The notes below the pieces were generated by a model. The model had not been told where the DNA came from, searched no databases, and saw only the letters and a list, made by a program, of their open reading frames with translations. A stretch of DNA of 64,000 nucleotides from Phytohabitans aurantiacus. GTDB taxonomy: Bacteria; Actinomycetota; Actinomycetes; Mycobacteriales; Micromonosporaceae. The DNA lies in NCBI RefSeq assembly GCF_027923225.1, contig NZ_BSDI01000004.1:187528-251527 (forward strand). Reading direction: 5' to 3'. Position numbers and translations under genes: made by a program. This document shows, one piece after another, positions 25,183 to 34,425 of the stretch (its first letter is position 1; every line of letters starts with the position of its first letter).

Positions 25183-27120
25183 CCCTCGGCGGCCTCGCCG
25201 GGCGCGGATGTAGTCGGCCACGACGTATCGGCTGAGGTCTTCCGCGTCGGGGGTGAAGACCCGGCCGCCTGAGCGCTTCGCCACCGCGTCGACGAACCGG
25301 CGCAGCGCCTCGTCTTCGCCGAGCATGAAGAGGTTGAGCGTGGCGCCGTACCGCGTCAGGTGGTCGACCTCCGTGATCGTCGCCTCGACCGTCTCGCGCA
25401 GGGGCGGCCAGAAGAAGACCGCCTCGCCGTCGGCTTCGAGGTGGGCGGTCGGCTCGCCGTCGGTCACCACCAGCACGACCGGCTCGGAGCCGGAGTGCTT
25501 GCGCAGGTGCCGGCCGGCCAGCTTGAGCGCGTGGTGCAGGTTGGTGCCCTGCACGTAGTCGGGCTCGACGGCGGCCAGCTCGGTCGGAGACAGCGGCATC
25601 GCGTACCGGCCAAAGCCGATGATCTGCAGCGCGTCCTGCGGAAACTTCGTGGCGACCAGATGCGACAGCGCGAGCGCGGTCTGCTTCATGGGCCCCCAGC
25701 GGCCATCGGCGGCCATCGAGAACGACAGGTCGACGCAGAGCGCCACCGCGGCTGACGCCCGACGCTCGGTCTCGACCACCTCGAAGTCGTCGACGGTCAG
25801 CTCGACCGGCACCATCTCACCGCGACGGCGTACCGCGTTGCCGACCGTTCGCACCACGTCGATCGGCTGCTCGTCGCCGTACGCCCACGCCCGCGACGCG
25901 CCGGTGATCTCGCCAGCCGCCCCCGCGTCGCGCAGGTCGTGCTCGCCGCGCCGCCGGCCGGACAGGTCGGCGAACACGGTACGCAGAGCCGTGGCACCGA
26001 GCCGGCGTAGCGCCTTGGGGCTCAGCGTCAGCCCATCGGCGCCCCGAGTCACCCAGCCCTGCCGGCGCAGCTCCCGCTCCAGCTCCTGGAGCCGGCGCAC
26101 GTCGGCCGCCGCGTCACGCCCCAGGACGCGCTCGACCGACTCCACGTCGACGTCGTCGAGGGTGGCGCCCGGATGCTCCTGGCCCAGCTGGTCGAGCAGG
26201 TCGTCGAGGTCACCGATCTCCGCCAGGGCGCCCGCCGCCTCGCCGTACCCGAGCCCCTCCCGGCCGCGGACCTGAGCCCGCCGATCCCATGCCAGGTCGG
26301 GCCGGAGCGTCCGGAGGTTCGCCGTCAGGCGCGCCATCTCTCCGGCGAGGCCGGCGTTGCCGAGCGCCTGCGCCATGAGCCGCGACAGTTCCTCCTGCTG
26401 CTGCGGCGACAGGGAACGCATCAGGCGCTCGGCGGCAGCCGCCCGGCGGGCGAGCGCGTCGATCAGCTCGTCGACCGTGGCCGGTTTCTCGGGGAAGAAG
26501 TCGCCGTGCCGCCGCATGAACTCGGCGAACGTGTCGGTGGTGTCCTCGCCCCGGGCGTGCCGGTCGAGCAGGTCGTTGAGGTCGCGGAGCATCTCGGCCA
26601 TCCGCTGCTGCGCGGCCGGGTCGCTGAGCCCTTCGCGGAGGCCGGCGAACCGCTGCTCCAGTACCTCGTCGCGGAGCCCGTCGAGGATCTGCTGGTACAG
26701 GGCGCGGGCCTCGTCGCTGGCCCACTCGTAGTCGGACAGCTCCTCGACGGCTCGCGCGGTAGACCGGGGCAGGTTGTCGAGGCGTGCCTCGGCGAACCGC
26801 GCGTCGTCGCCCGGGCGGCCGGACAGCTCGTCGCGCTCGGCGGCGAGCGCCTGGTCGAGCAGCGCCTGGGATCGGGTGACCGCGCCGTCGAGGTTGCCCC
26901 GGCGCATCGCCTCTCGCCGCAGCCGCCGGGCGCGGGCGGCCAGCTCGTCGAGGCCGCGACCGCCGTCGGGGCCGCGCCGGAGCAGGTTGCGCAGCGCGTC
27001 GCGCAGGCTGCCGCCGCCGAGCACCTCGGAGCCGACCCGGTCGACCGCGGCGCGCACGTCGTACGGCGGCGCGAGCGGGTCGGGCCCACCACGCCACGCG
27101 CCGTACCGGTACCGGTTCAT
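25174..27120 (-). CDS. VWA-domain protein paired with MoxR-type ATPase
   Basis: 648 residues. A long helical, Arg/Glu-rich N-terminal part is followed by a C-terminal von Willebrand A domain with an intact MIDAS DxSxS (ALCVDLSFSMAADG), the TNLHHAL threonine and VVTDGEP. Such proteins partner MoxR/chelatase-like AAA+ ATPases and act as metal-dependent adaptors or chaperones. ATG 27120 overlaps the stop of the ATPase gene (ATGA), which sets the start; the longer open frame upstream is the antisense of the ATPase gene. Confidence 0.88.
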   Translation of the reverse strand: MNRYRYGAWRGGPDPLAPPYDVRAAVDRVGSEVLGGGSLRDALRNLLRRGPDGGRGLDELAARARRLRREAMRRGNLDGAVTRSQALLDQALAAERDELSGRPGDDARFAEARLDNLPRSTARAVEELSDYEWASDEARALYQQILDGLRDEVLEQRFAGLREGLSDPAAQQRMAEMLRDLNDLLDRHARGEDTTDTFAEFMRRHGDFFPEKPATVDELIDALARRAAAAERLMRSLSPQQQEELSRLMAQALGNAGLAGEMARLTANLRTLRPDLAWDRRAQVRGREGLGYGEAAGALAEIGDLDDLLDQLGQEHPGATLDDVDVESVERVLGRDAAADVRRLQELERELRRQGWVTRGADGLTLSPKALRRLGATALRTVFADLSGRRRGEHDLRDAGAAGEITGASRAWAYGDEQPIDVVRTVGNAVRRRGEMVPVELTVDDFEVVETERRASAAVALCVDLSFSMAADGRWGPMKQTALALSHLVATKFPQDALQIIGFGRYAMPLSPTELAAVEPDYVQGTNLHHALKLAGRHLRKHSGSEPVVLVVTDGEPTAHLEADGEAVFFWPPLRETVEATITEVDHLTRYGATLNLFMLGEDEALRRFVDAVAKRSGGRVFTPDAEDLSRYVVADYIRARRGRRGSG

Positions 27121-28520
27121 TCCCGACTGCCGTAGAGGGTGCGGCCCTCGTCGGTCATCGCCTTGGAGAGCCGGCGGGTCAGGTGCAGGCCCTCCAGCAC
27201 GAACTCGATCCCGGCCGCGGCCTGCCCGGCGTTGGGCGCGTCGTCGAAGCCCAGCCGCTCCAGCACCTTGGCCAGGCCGGGCACGGTGCCCACCTGGCGC
27301 AGCAGGTCGGCCGCACCCACCAGATCGCCGGTCTCGACGATCGCGCCGTCGGCGACCAGATCGGTGAAGCCCGACAGGTCGAGCCCGCCGAGCCTGGCCC
27401 GGAACGTCTCGGCGCTGGCCGTGCGCAGCAGGTGCGCCAGTACCTCGATCTCGCGGCCCTCTTCGCCGCTCTCGAACTCGACCTTGCCGCGCAGCGTGCT
27501 CACCACGGACGAGGTGTCGCCCACGCGCGCCACCGCCTCGCGCTCGCCGAGCAGGCCCGCGCGGCGCAGCGCGGAGGCGGCCACGGTCTCGGCGCCGGCG
27601 ATCGCGAACCGTGCCGACACCCCGGAGCGGGCGTCGACCGAGGGCGAGTCGCGAACCGCGCGGGCGAACCGCGCCACCACCTCCAGGACGTGCTCGGGCA
27701 CCTCGGCGACGAGCTGCGCCTCCTGGCGTACCAGAGCCAGCTCCAGATCGAGTTCGAGCGGGTAGTGAGTGCGGACCTCGGCACCGAACCGGTCCTTCAA
27801 CGGCGTGATGATCCGGCCGCGGTTGGTGTAGTCCTCGGGGTTGGCGCTCGCGACGAGCAACAGGTCGAGCGGCAGCCGGAGCTGGTACCCGCGCACCTGG
27901 ATGTCGCGCTCCTCCAGCACGTTGAGCAGCGACACCTGGATGCGCTCGGCGAGGTCGGGCAGCTCGTTGACGGCGAAGATGCCGCGGTTGGTGCGGGGTA
28001 CGAGTCCGAAGTGGATGGTCTCCGGGTCGCCGAGGGTGCGGCCCTGTGCCACCCGGATCGGGTCGACGTCGCCGATCAGGTCGCCCACGCTGGTGTCGGG
28101 CGTGGCCAGCTTCTCGCCGTATCGCATCGAGCGGTGCAGCCAGCTCACCGGCAGCTCGTCGCCTAGCTCCTCGACCAGCCGCCGGGACGCCGGGGTGAGC
28201 GGGTGGTACGGGTGCTCGTTGAGCTCGGAGCCGGCGATCACCGGCGTCCACTCGTCCAGCAGCTCGACCAGTGAGCGGATGACCCGGGTCTTGCCCTGAC
28301 CGCGCTCGCCGAGCAGGACCAGGTCGTGGCCGGCGAGCAGGGCCCGCTCGACCTCGGGCAGCACGGTGCCGTCGTATCCGACGATGCCCGGGAACCGGGG
28401 CGTGCCGTCGCGCATCCGGGCCAGCAGGTTTTCGCGCAGCTCCTGCTTGACCGTGCGGTGCTCGTGGCCGCTCGCGCGCAGCTCACCCAGGGTGCGGACC
28501 GTGTTTGGCAATGAGGTCAC
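27117..28520 (-). CDS. MoxR/magnesium-chelatase-like AAA+ ATPase
   Basis: 467 residues. Walker A is GERGQGKTRVIRSLV, Walker B is GIFAVNELPDL, and sensor 1 lies in LLLVASANPEDYTNRGRI. The ExD-type layout resembles the ChlI/RavA/MoxR clade, which remodels or inserts metal into partners together with VWA proteins, here the overlapping downstream gene. The N-terminal TVKQELRENLLARMRDG precedes the ATPase core. Start at 28520. Confidence 0.9.
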   Translation of the reverse strand: MTSLPNTVRTLGELRASGHEHRTVKQELRENLLARMRDGTPRFPGIVGYDGTVLPEVERALLAGHDLVLLGERGQGKTRVIRSLVELLDEWTPVIAGSELNEHPYHPLTPASRRLVEELGDELPVSWLHRSMRYGEKLATPDTSVGDLIGDVDPIRVAQGRTLGDPETIHFGLVPRTNRGIFAVNELPDLAERIQVSLLNVLEERDIQVRGYQLRLPLDLLLVASANPEDYTNRGRIITPLKDRFGAEVRTHYPLELDLELALVRQEAQLVAEVPEHVLEVVARFARAVRDSPSVDARSGVSARFAIAGAETVAASALRRAGLLGEREAVARVGDTSSVVSTLRGKVEFESGEEGREIEVLAHLLRTASAETFRARLGGLDLSGFTDLVADGAIVETGDLVGAADLLRQVGTVPGLAKVLERLGFDDAPNAGQAAAGIEFVLEGLHLTRRLSKAMTDEGRTLYGSRE

Positions 28521-28550
28521 CGGCCAACGCTAGCTCGCTGGTGTTACGAG

Positions 28551-28584
28551 GCTGGTGGGCCCGCGGAAAAGCGGACCCACCAGC
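28551..28584 (-). terminator. Hairpin terminator after the FG-GAP subtilase
   Basis: Arms 28551-28564 and 28571-28584 pair at 13 of 14 positions around a 6-nt loop, 5 bp beyond the subtilase stop on the minus strand. Confidence 0.75.
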
Positions 28585-28589
28585 GGCTC

Positions 28590-30521
28590 TCAGACTGCCG
28601 GGATGTCGCCGGGCAGGCCCCACTGCACGTTGAACAGAGTCCGGACATACCAGACACCGTCGGACGGACGCCACACCGCGACGTCGGCCACGCCGTCTCC
28701 GTTGTAGTCACCCGGCACCGGCACGTCGCCGTTCAGCCCCCACTGCACATTCCAGAAGCCCCGGACGAACCAGGTCCCGTTCGACGGTCGCCACACGGCC
28801 ACCTCAGTGAAACCGTCGCCGTTGAAGTCAGCGGGCACCGGCACGTCACCGTTCAAACCCCACTGCACATTCCACAGTCCACGGACATACCAGACACCAT
28901 CCGACGGGCGCCACACCGCGACATCCGTGTACCCGTCAGCGTTGTAGTCACCCGGCACGGGCACGTCACCACTCAGACCCCATTGGACATTCCACAGTCC
29001 ACGGACGTACCAGACACCGTCCGAGGGCCGCCAGACGGCGATGTCGGTGATACCGTCCCGGTTGTAGTCGCCAGGCACCGGAATGTCACCACTGAGTCCC
29101 CATTGGACGTTGAACTGGCCGCGCACGTACCAGACACCATCCGACGGACGCCACACCGCGACGTCGGTGATCCCGTCGCCGTTGTAGTCACCGGGCACCG
29201 GCACGTCGCCGTTGAGGCCCCACTGCACCGTAAACAGGTTCCGGGCGAACCACGTCCCGTTCGACGGGCGCCACACCGTCGTGTCGGTGGCACCGTCTCC
29301 GTTGAAATCACCATTGGCGTCGAGTGTCGAGTTCAGCAGCAGGTTCGGCGACCCTTGCACGTCCGTGATCAAGCCCGGAGTGGCGTTGCGCACGATCGCG
29401 TCCCGGACCTGCTGGGGGCTGGCCGTGGAGTGGCGGGTCAGGTAGAGCGCCGCGACGCCGGCCACGTGTGGAGACGCCATCGAGGTACCGCGCAGCGACC
29501 GCGTGCCGGTGTCGTTGGTGTTGATCGCGGAGATGATGTCGGTACCCGGCGCGAAGAGGTCCACGCAGGCGCCGAAGTTCGACGGGACGTCCGCGCCGCT
29601 GTACCGCGCGTCGTTGATCGTCGAGTTGGCCACCGTGATGGCCCGGGGCACCCGCGCCGGCGAGACGTTGCAGGCGTTCTGGCCCTCGTTGCCGGCCGCG
29701 ACCACGACCGTGATGCCGTTGTTGATGGCCGCGTTCACCGCGTCGTCCATCGCGGTCGACGCCGGGCCACCGAGGCTCATGTTGACCACCGCGGGGCGCT
29801 GGGCGTTGGCGTTCACCCAGTTGACCGCGGCGATCACGGTGGCCGTTGGCGTCCCACCGGCACACGGGAACACCCGTACCCCGTGGATGCGGGTGTTGCG
29901 GGCGACGCCGAAGGTGGCACCGCCGACCGTGCCCGAGACGTGCGTGCCGTGGCCGATCGAGTTGCAGTCGTCGCTGCGCCCGTCGCCGACGAAGTTGGCG
30001 TCGAGGGTCGCCCGCCCGCCGAAGTCGGTGTGCGTCGTGCGCACGCCCGAGTCGATGACGTACACGCGGACGCCGGTGCCGTTCTGGTTGGCACCGTAGA
30101 CGCCGTCGAGCGGCCGGTTGCGTTGGTTGATCCGGTCGACGCCCCAACTCGCGGTGGCGTCGGGATACACCATCGAGTCGGTTTCGACGTAGGCGATGGT
30201 CGAGTCACGGCGCACCTCGTCGAGCGCCGTGGCGGTGAGCTTTGCCGAGAATCCCTGCAACGCCGAGCCGTACCGGTGACCGATCTGACCACCCCGGGAT
30301 CGCGCCCGCGCCTCCACGCGGCTCTTCGCCGCAGACGCCGTGCCCTGCTTGTAGACGACGATGTAGCTGCCTTCGATCACGTCCGCCGAAGCGGTCCGCA
30401 ACGGTGCGCTCGGCTCGGCGGGAGCCCCGTGCGCGCCCGCTGGCAGCGCGGTCGCGGCCGCCACCATGGCGATCGCTCCGGCGGCCAAACGCCACGACAG
30501 GACTCTTCGGGTGACCGGCAT
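28590..30521 (-). CDS. Secreted S8 subtilase with C-terminal FG-GAP/VCBS-like repeats
   Basis: 643 residues. A signal peptide (1-32, ending near AGAHGAPA) and an I9-type propeptide (about 45-115, SYIVVYKQG) precede the subtilisin catalytic domain of the proteinase K type. Triad: D157 in VYVIDSG, H191 in GHGTHVSG, S347 in GTSMASPH. From about residue 400 to the end come six 40-residue repeats with GDYNGDGxTDVAVWRPS, the Ca-binding-like DxNxDG loop typical of FG-GAP/VCBS propellers. A processed extracellular protease with an adhesion or propeller tail is expected. Divergent from the AfsR-like regulator at 30689. Confidence 0.93.
   Translation of the reverse strand: MPVTRRVLSWRLAAGAIAMVAAATALPAGAHGAPAEPSAPLRTASADVIEGSYIVVYKQGTASAAKSRVEARARSRGGQIGHRYGSALQGFSAKLTATALDEVRRDSTIAYVETDSMVYPDATASWGVDRINQRNRPLDGVYGANQNGTGVRVYVIDSGVRTTHTDFGGRATLDANFVGDGRSDDCNSIGHGTHVSGTVGGATFGVARNTRIHGVRVFPCAGGTPTATVIAAVNWVNANAQRPAVVNMSLGGPASTAMDDAVNAAINNGITVVVAAGNEGQNACNVSPARVPRAITVANSTINDARYSGADVPSNFGACVDLFAPGTDIISAINTNDTGTRSLRGTSMASPHVAGVAALYLTRHSTASPQQVRDAIVRNATPGLITDVQGSPNLLLNSTLDANGDFNGDGATDTTVWRPSNGTWFARNLFTVQWGLNGDVPVPGDYNGDGITDVAVWRPSDGVWYVRGQFNVQWGLSGDIPVPGDYNRDGITDIAVWRPSDGVWYVRGLWNVQWGLSGDVPVPGDYNADGYTDVAVWRPSDGVWYVRGLWNVQWGLNGDVPVPADFNGDGFTEVAVWRPSNGTWFVRGFWNVQWGLNGDVPVPGDYNGDGVADVAVWRPSDGVWYVRTLFNVQWGLPGDIPAV
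28608..29321 (-). repeat. Six tandem 120-bp (40-residue) coding repeats
   Basis: The 3' end of the subtilase gene is made of six in-frame units of 120 bp. Copies 2-6 are nearly identical at protein level (VPVPGDYNGDG core, then VWRPSDGVWYVRG and NVQWGLxGD), while the first is more diverged. This is the pattern expected for unequal recombination within a beta-propeller coding region. Confidence 0.9.
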
Positions 30522-30688
30522 TTTGCCTCCTCGTACTCGATAAGGTGCATCGAGTTACGCGAATTTTTCGCCGGAGTGCCCGCGAAAATGGACACTACTG
30601 AACACGGTCGGACAAGACTTTGTCGGCCATACGATGCTTCAAGCGAAACTCCATCAACGCGTCTCTATCCTTTTGCAGGGGCCGGGCG

Positions 30689-33022
30689 ATGGGTGGGGCG
30701 TTGACCGAGATCGAGACACGCGATGACCTGGCGCGAGCGCTGCGGCATCTGCGCCGCCGTGAGGCGCACGAGCGGTGCCTTCCAGAGCTGACCTATCGGG
30801 AGCTTGCGACCAAGACCGGCTGGTCGGTCGGCGTGATCGGGGGCTACTTCTCCGGCAAGGTGCTCCCGTCGACCAACCGGTTCGACACGCTGGTCAGGCT
30901 GCTCGGCGCCACTCCGGCCGAGCAGGGCGCGCTGGCGACCGCCCGAGACCGGGTGGCCGACCGCGACCGGCTGGCGGTGGATGTGCCGCCCCGGCCCGCC
31001 TCGCCATCGGCGCCACGGCAACTGCCCGCCGACGTACCCGGCTTCACCGGCCGCACCGACCAACTGGCCGAGCTGGACAAGCTGCTGGACGAGCCCGGCC
31101 GCCTGGTCGCGGCGGTGTCGGGCACCGCGGGCGTTGGCAAGACCACCTTGGCCGTGCACTGGGCGCACCGGGTGGCCGATCGGTTTCCCGACGGCCAGCT
31201 CTACGTCAACCTGCGCGGATTCGACGCGGGCGGCGCGCCACTCGATCCCTCGGCCGCCCTTCGCGGGTTCCTCGTCGCACTGGGCGTACCCGTCGGGCAG
31301 ATACCGGCGGACCTGGACGAGCAGACCGCGCAGTACCGCAGCCTCCTGGCCGCACGGCGCGTGCTCGTCCTGCTCGACAACGCGCACGACGCGGCCCAGG
31401 TCCGGCCGCTCCTGCCCGGTTCGCCCGGCTGCGTCGTGGTGACAACGAGCCGTAACCGGCTGACCGGCCTGGTGGTGACGGACGGCGCCCGGCCGGTACC
31501 GCTGCATCTGATGTCGGCCGACGAGGCGCGCGAGCTGATCGCGCGGCGGCTGTCCGCCGACCGCGTGGCCGCCGAGCCGGCGGCCGTGGCGGAGATCGTG
31601 GCGCGGTGCAGCGGGCTGCCGCTCGCGCTGGCCATAGCCGCGGCCAGGGCGGCGACCGACAGCGACCTGCCGCTGGCGCGCCTGGCGGCCGAGCTCGACG
31701 GAGCCAGCGATCGCCTCGACGCACTTGACGTCGGCGATGCCGCCTCAGACGTGCGCACGGTGTTCTCGTGGTCGTACCGGATGCTGCCGGAACGCACCGC
31801 GCGGCTGTTCCGCCTCCTCGGCCTGCACCCCGGGCCCGACCTCGGCGTCGCGGCGGCGGCGAGCCTGGCCGGCGTGCGCCCGGCCGCCGCCCGGGCGGCG
31901 CTCGTCGAGCTGGCGCGGGCGCATCTGATCAGCGAGACCGCGTCGGGCAGGTTCGCCTTTCACGACCTGCTCCGCGCGTACGCGGCCGAGTTGTCGCAGG
32001 CCGACGACGGCCATACCGCCCTGTCGCGCCTCCTCGACCACTACGCGCTCACGGCGTACACGGCCGCGACGCTGATCGACCCGCAACGCGAGGAGGCGCC
32101 GCCATCGACACCGGCTCCGGGCGTGGCGGTCGACGACCTCGCTGGGCGCACGGAGGCCCTGGCCTGGTTCGCGGCCGAGCATCAGGTCCTGCTCGGGGCG
32201 GTCACGCTGGCGGCGGAGCAGGGCTTTCCGGAGCACGCTTGCCAGGTCGCGTGGCGGCTCGGCGGGTTCCAGCAGCTCAACGCGCACATGCCGGAGTGGT
32301 TGGACATGCTGCGGACCGGGCTGGCAGCGGCCCAGCGCCTGGACGACCGGCTCTGGCTGGCGCGAATGCACCGGCAGCTCATCGGCGCCTACGCGTGGTC
32401 GGCCCAGTGGGAGGAGAGCGAGCGGCACGCCGGGTTGGCCATCGCCCTGTTCCGCGAGCTCGGCGACGAGGCCGGGCAGGCCCGCTGCCACCGGAGCCTG
32501 TGCCTGACCCTGGAACGCCAGCACCGGTACCGGGACGCGCTGGAGCACGCCCGCCAGAGCCGAGACCTGCTCGACGGCACCGCCGACCGGGCCGGGCTGG
32601 CGTACGCGTTCAACTCCGTCGGCTGGTACAGCGCGCTGGTCGGCGACTTCGAGTCGGCTCTCGACAACTGCTCGCAGGCGGTGCCGCTGCTCCAGGAGTG
32701 CGGCGATCCGGTCGGCGAGGCCACCACCTGGGACAGCCTGGGATACGCGCATCACCATCTGGGCCGGTACGAGGAGGCGGTGGCCTGCTACGAGCGGGCG
32801 TTGTCGACCTTCCGCGAGTACGGCGACCGGTACTACGAGGCCGATACGCTTGATCATCTCGGCGACACCTACCACGCGACGGGCGACCACCGCGCCGCCC
32901 GTACCGCATGGCGGGACGCGCTGACGATCTTCAAAGAACTACAGCGATCCGAGGCGGAGGCGGTCTCCGCCAAGCTCGTGGCCGATCGGAGGACCCCTGG
33001 TCAACCGGCTGGCCAGCAATGA
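30689..33022 (+). CDS. AfsR-like XRE/NB-ARC/TPR regulator
   Basis: 777 residues from ATG 30689 (AGGGG upstream). The N-terminal HTH (LTYRELATKTGWSVGVIGGYFSGK) resembles XRE domains rather than the OmpR-type domain of true SARPs. An NB-ARC ATPase follows (GTAGVGKTTLAVHWAHRV; LVLLDNAHDAAQV; CSGLPLALAI), then TPRs in the C-terminal 300 residues (AYAFNSVGWYSALVGDFESA, SLGYAHHHLGRYEEAVACYE). Such STAND regulators oligomerise on signal binding and control transcription. It is divergent from the subtilase gene with a shared 167-bp promoter region (30522-30688), so that gene is a candidate target. Confidence 0.88.
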   Translation: MGGALTEIETRDDLARALRHLRRREAHERCLPELTYRELATKTGWSVGVIGGYFSGKVLPSTNRFDTLVRLLGATPAEQGALATARDRVADRDRLAVDVPPRPASPSAPRQLPADVPGFTGRTDQLAELDKLLDEPGRLVAAVSGTAGVGKTTLAVHWAHRVADRFPDGQLYVNLRGFDAGGAPLDPSAALRGFLVALGVPVGQIPADLDEQTAQYRSLLAARRVLVLLDNAHDAAQVRPLLPGSPGCVVVTTSRNRLTGLVVTDGARPVPLHLMSADEARELIARRLSADRVAAEPAAVAEIVARCSGLPLALAIAAARAATDSDLPLARLAAELDGASDRLDALDVGDAASDVRTVFSWSYRMLPERTARLFRLLGLHPGPDLGVAAAASLAGVRPAAARAALVELARAHLISETASGRFAFHDLLRAYAAELSQADDGHTALSRLLDHYALTAYTAATLIDPQREEAPPSTPAPGVAVDDLAGRTEALAWFAAEHQVLLGAVTLAAEQGFPEHACQVAWRLGGFQQLNAHMPEWLDMLRTGLAAAQRLDDRLWLARMHRQLIGAYAWSAQWEESERHAGLAIALFRELGDEAGQARCHRSLCLTLERQHRYRDALEHARQSRDLLDGTADRAGLAYAFNSVGWYSALVGDFESALDNCSQAVPLLQECGDPVGEATTWDSLGYAHHHLGRYEEAVACYERALSTFREYGDRYYEADTLDHLGDTYHATGDHRAARTAWRDALTIFKELQRSEAEAVSAKLVADRRTPGQPAGQQ

Positions 33023-33190
33023 AATAGCGGCGCGGGTGTAACGCCTCATCCGCCGGTTTTGCGCAACTGACCGGACACTCAGCTTGGCCAAGTACCCCTA
33101 CGTATTACGCGCATTACGACTTTTCCCCACGAGGTCGGCAAATCAGCCGCTACTCGTGGCCAGCAGGAACGATCCGGTCACCGTCGGTGT

Positions 33191-33204
33191 TGAGAGCGCT
33201 CCCA
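33191..33204. promoter_or_regulatory. CebR/CelR-like palindrome upstream of the sensor-conservon operon
   Basis: TGAGAGCGCTCCCA differs at one position from the TGGGAGCGCTCCCA operator consensus and closely resembles the box before the GH12 gene at 711. The next gene, 144 bp downstream, is a membrane sensor and not a sugar gene, so the assignment rests on the motif alone. Confidence 0.5.
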
Positions 33205-33272
33205 AACGCGAACAGTCCATTACTGGCTGTTTCGCCATTGGCTACGCCGCCTTAGGTTCTCGACGATGGCGT

Positions 33273-33293
33273 CGCGACCCCGTGGGGGTCGCG
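33273..33293 (+). other. GC hairpin before the sensor gene
   Basis: CGCGACCCC (33273-33281) and GGGGTCGCG (33285-33293) form a 9-bp stem with a 3-nt loop, 55 bp before the ATG at 33349. It may be a terminator of the upstream AfsR-like gene or a 5' UTR element; there is no T tract. Confidence 0.45.
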
Positions 33294-33348
33294 TTGAGCT
33301 TGTTGGGGGCCCGCCATCAATCCCGTCGTTGCCGCCGGAGGGTGGACC

Positions 33349-34425
33349 ATGACCTCTCCCACTTCTAGTGGGCCCGTGCGGGCACAGCTCCTGCGCTCAC
33401 TGCTCGCTCTTGCCGTACTCGTACCGGTTGGAGTGCTCTTCGGGCAGTTGTGGCAGGAACAGTCCGATCGGCTGTCATTCGCCGCCAAGGAGCGCGACGG
33501 CATCGAGTACCTCACCACTCTGAGCCAGGTGACGACCGCGCTGACGGACGCGCAGTCCGACGCCATCGCCGGTAGCGAGATCGACCAGACCGCCCTGGCA
33601 CGGGCGGTGGACGCGGCGAGCGCCGTGGACGCGCGGCTCGGCGACGACCTGCGCACGCACGACCGCTGGTCCGGACTGCGAGCGAAGATCGAAGCGCTTC
33701 CCACGGCCGCCAGCGCGGACCGGGAGGACCTCTACACGGCGTACGGCGAGGCCACCGACCTGCTGCTCGCCCTGTACGGCAAGGTCCGCGAGAACTCACA
33801 GCTCATCCGGGACCCGGAAGGCGACACGTACTTCCTCCAGGACGGCGCCGCCGAAGAGCTCCCCGAATCGGTGGTCGCCGCAGGCCGCTTCGCCGACCTC
33901 GTGGTGCTCGCCGGCAGCCGGCCGGCCGCTGAGCGCGCCCAGGCGATCGCCGAGCTGACCGGCGCCAGGCAGGGCGTACTCGACCCCGCCAGCGACCTCG
34001 CCGACGGCCTCCAGTCCGCTGTGGACAGTACGGACAGCCGGACCATGGGTGGCAACCTGTTGAGCCGCCTCGACCGCTTCCGCCGCGGCATGGACGTGCT
34101 CGCCAACTCGGCCGGCTCGCTGACCGGACGGGCCACGCTCCCCCGCGCCGACCAGCTGACCGCCGCGCGGGCGGAGGTACAGGCGGCCGCCACCGAGCTG
34201 TCCAACGCCATCCTCGCGGAACTCGACCTGCTGATCGAAGACCGGATCTCCGGCCTCAGCACCGAGCGCTGGCTTGCCGTCGGGACCCTGGCCGTGGTCG
34301 TACTCCTGGCGGCCTCACCGATGGCGTTGACGCTCGTGGACGGGCGCAGGCGACGCCGCAGACCGTTCGGCGGCGTACCGGACTCCGTGCCTTCCGAGTG
34401 GGAGCCTGCCGGTGCTGCTCGGTAG
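33349..34425 (+). CDS. Membrane sensor-like protein preceding the conservon
   Basis: 358 residues. TM helix at about 16-35 (LLALAVLVPVGVLFGQLW), a long helical extracytoplasmic region resembling nitrate/methyl-accepting type four-helix sensors (VTTALTDAQSDAIAG, ENSQLIRDPEGDTYFLQDGA), a second TM at about 305-325 (WLAVGTLAVVVLLAASPMAL), and a short Arg-rich cytoplasmic tail with no HAMP, kinase or signalling domain. The 3' end overlaps the next gene by 14 bp, so it is probably an accessory sensor for the kinase of the conservon. Confidence 0.75.
   Translation: MTSPTSSGPVRAQLLRSLLALAVLVPVGVLFGQLWQEQSDRLSFAAKERDGIEYLTTLSQVTTALTDAQSDAIAGSEIDQTALARAVDAASAVDARLGDDLRTHDRWSGLRAKIEALPTAASADREDLYTAYGEATDLLLALYGKVRENSQLIRDPEGDTYFLQDGAAEELPESVVAAGRFADLVVLAGSRPAAERAQAIAELTGARQGVLDPASDLADGLQSAVDSTDSRTMGGNLLSRLDRFRRGMDVLANSAGSLTGRATLPRADQLTAARAEVQAAATELSNAILAELDLLIEDRISGLSTERWLAVGTLAVVVLLAASPMALTLVDGRRRRRRPFGGVPDSVPSEWEPAGAAR

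Larger units (their letters stand above)
33023..33348. other. 326-bp intergenic region with operator-like palindrome and hairpin
   Basis: I see no credible gene here. The stretch is relatively AT-rich near 33040-33180 and contains the CebR-like palindrome at 33191-33204 and a 9-bp-stem hairpin at 33273-33293, and must hold the promoter of the sensor-conservon operon. Confidence 0.6.

Noticed and set aside
27121..28251. Extension of the VWA gene upstream of 27120
   Set aside because: This open frame runs antiparallel-free in another frame of the MoxR-type ATPase gene on the same strand; the ATGA overlap at 27120 and the MNRYRYGAW start are far better.
28608..29321. CRISPR-like periodicity
   Set aside because: The 120-bp repeats are contiguous, in frame and encode propeller units; there are no spacers or cas genes.
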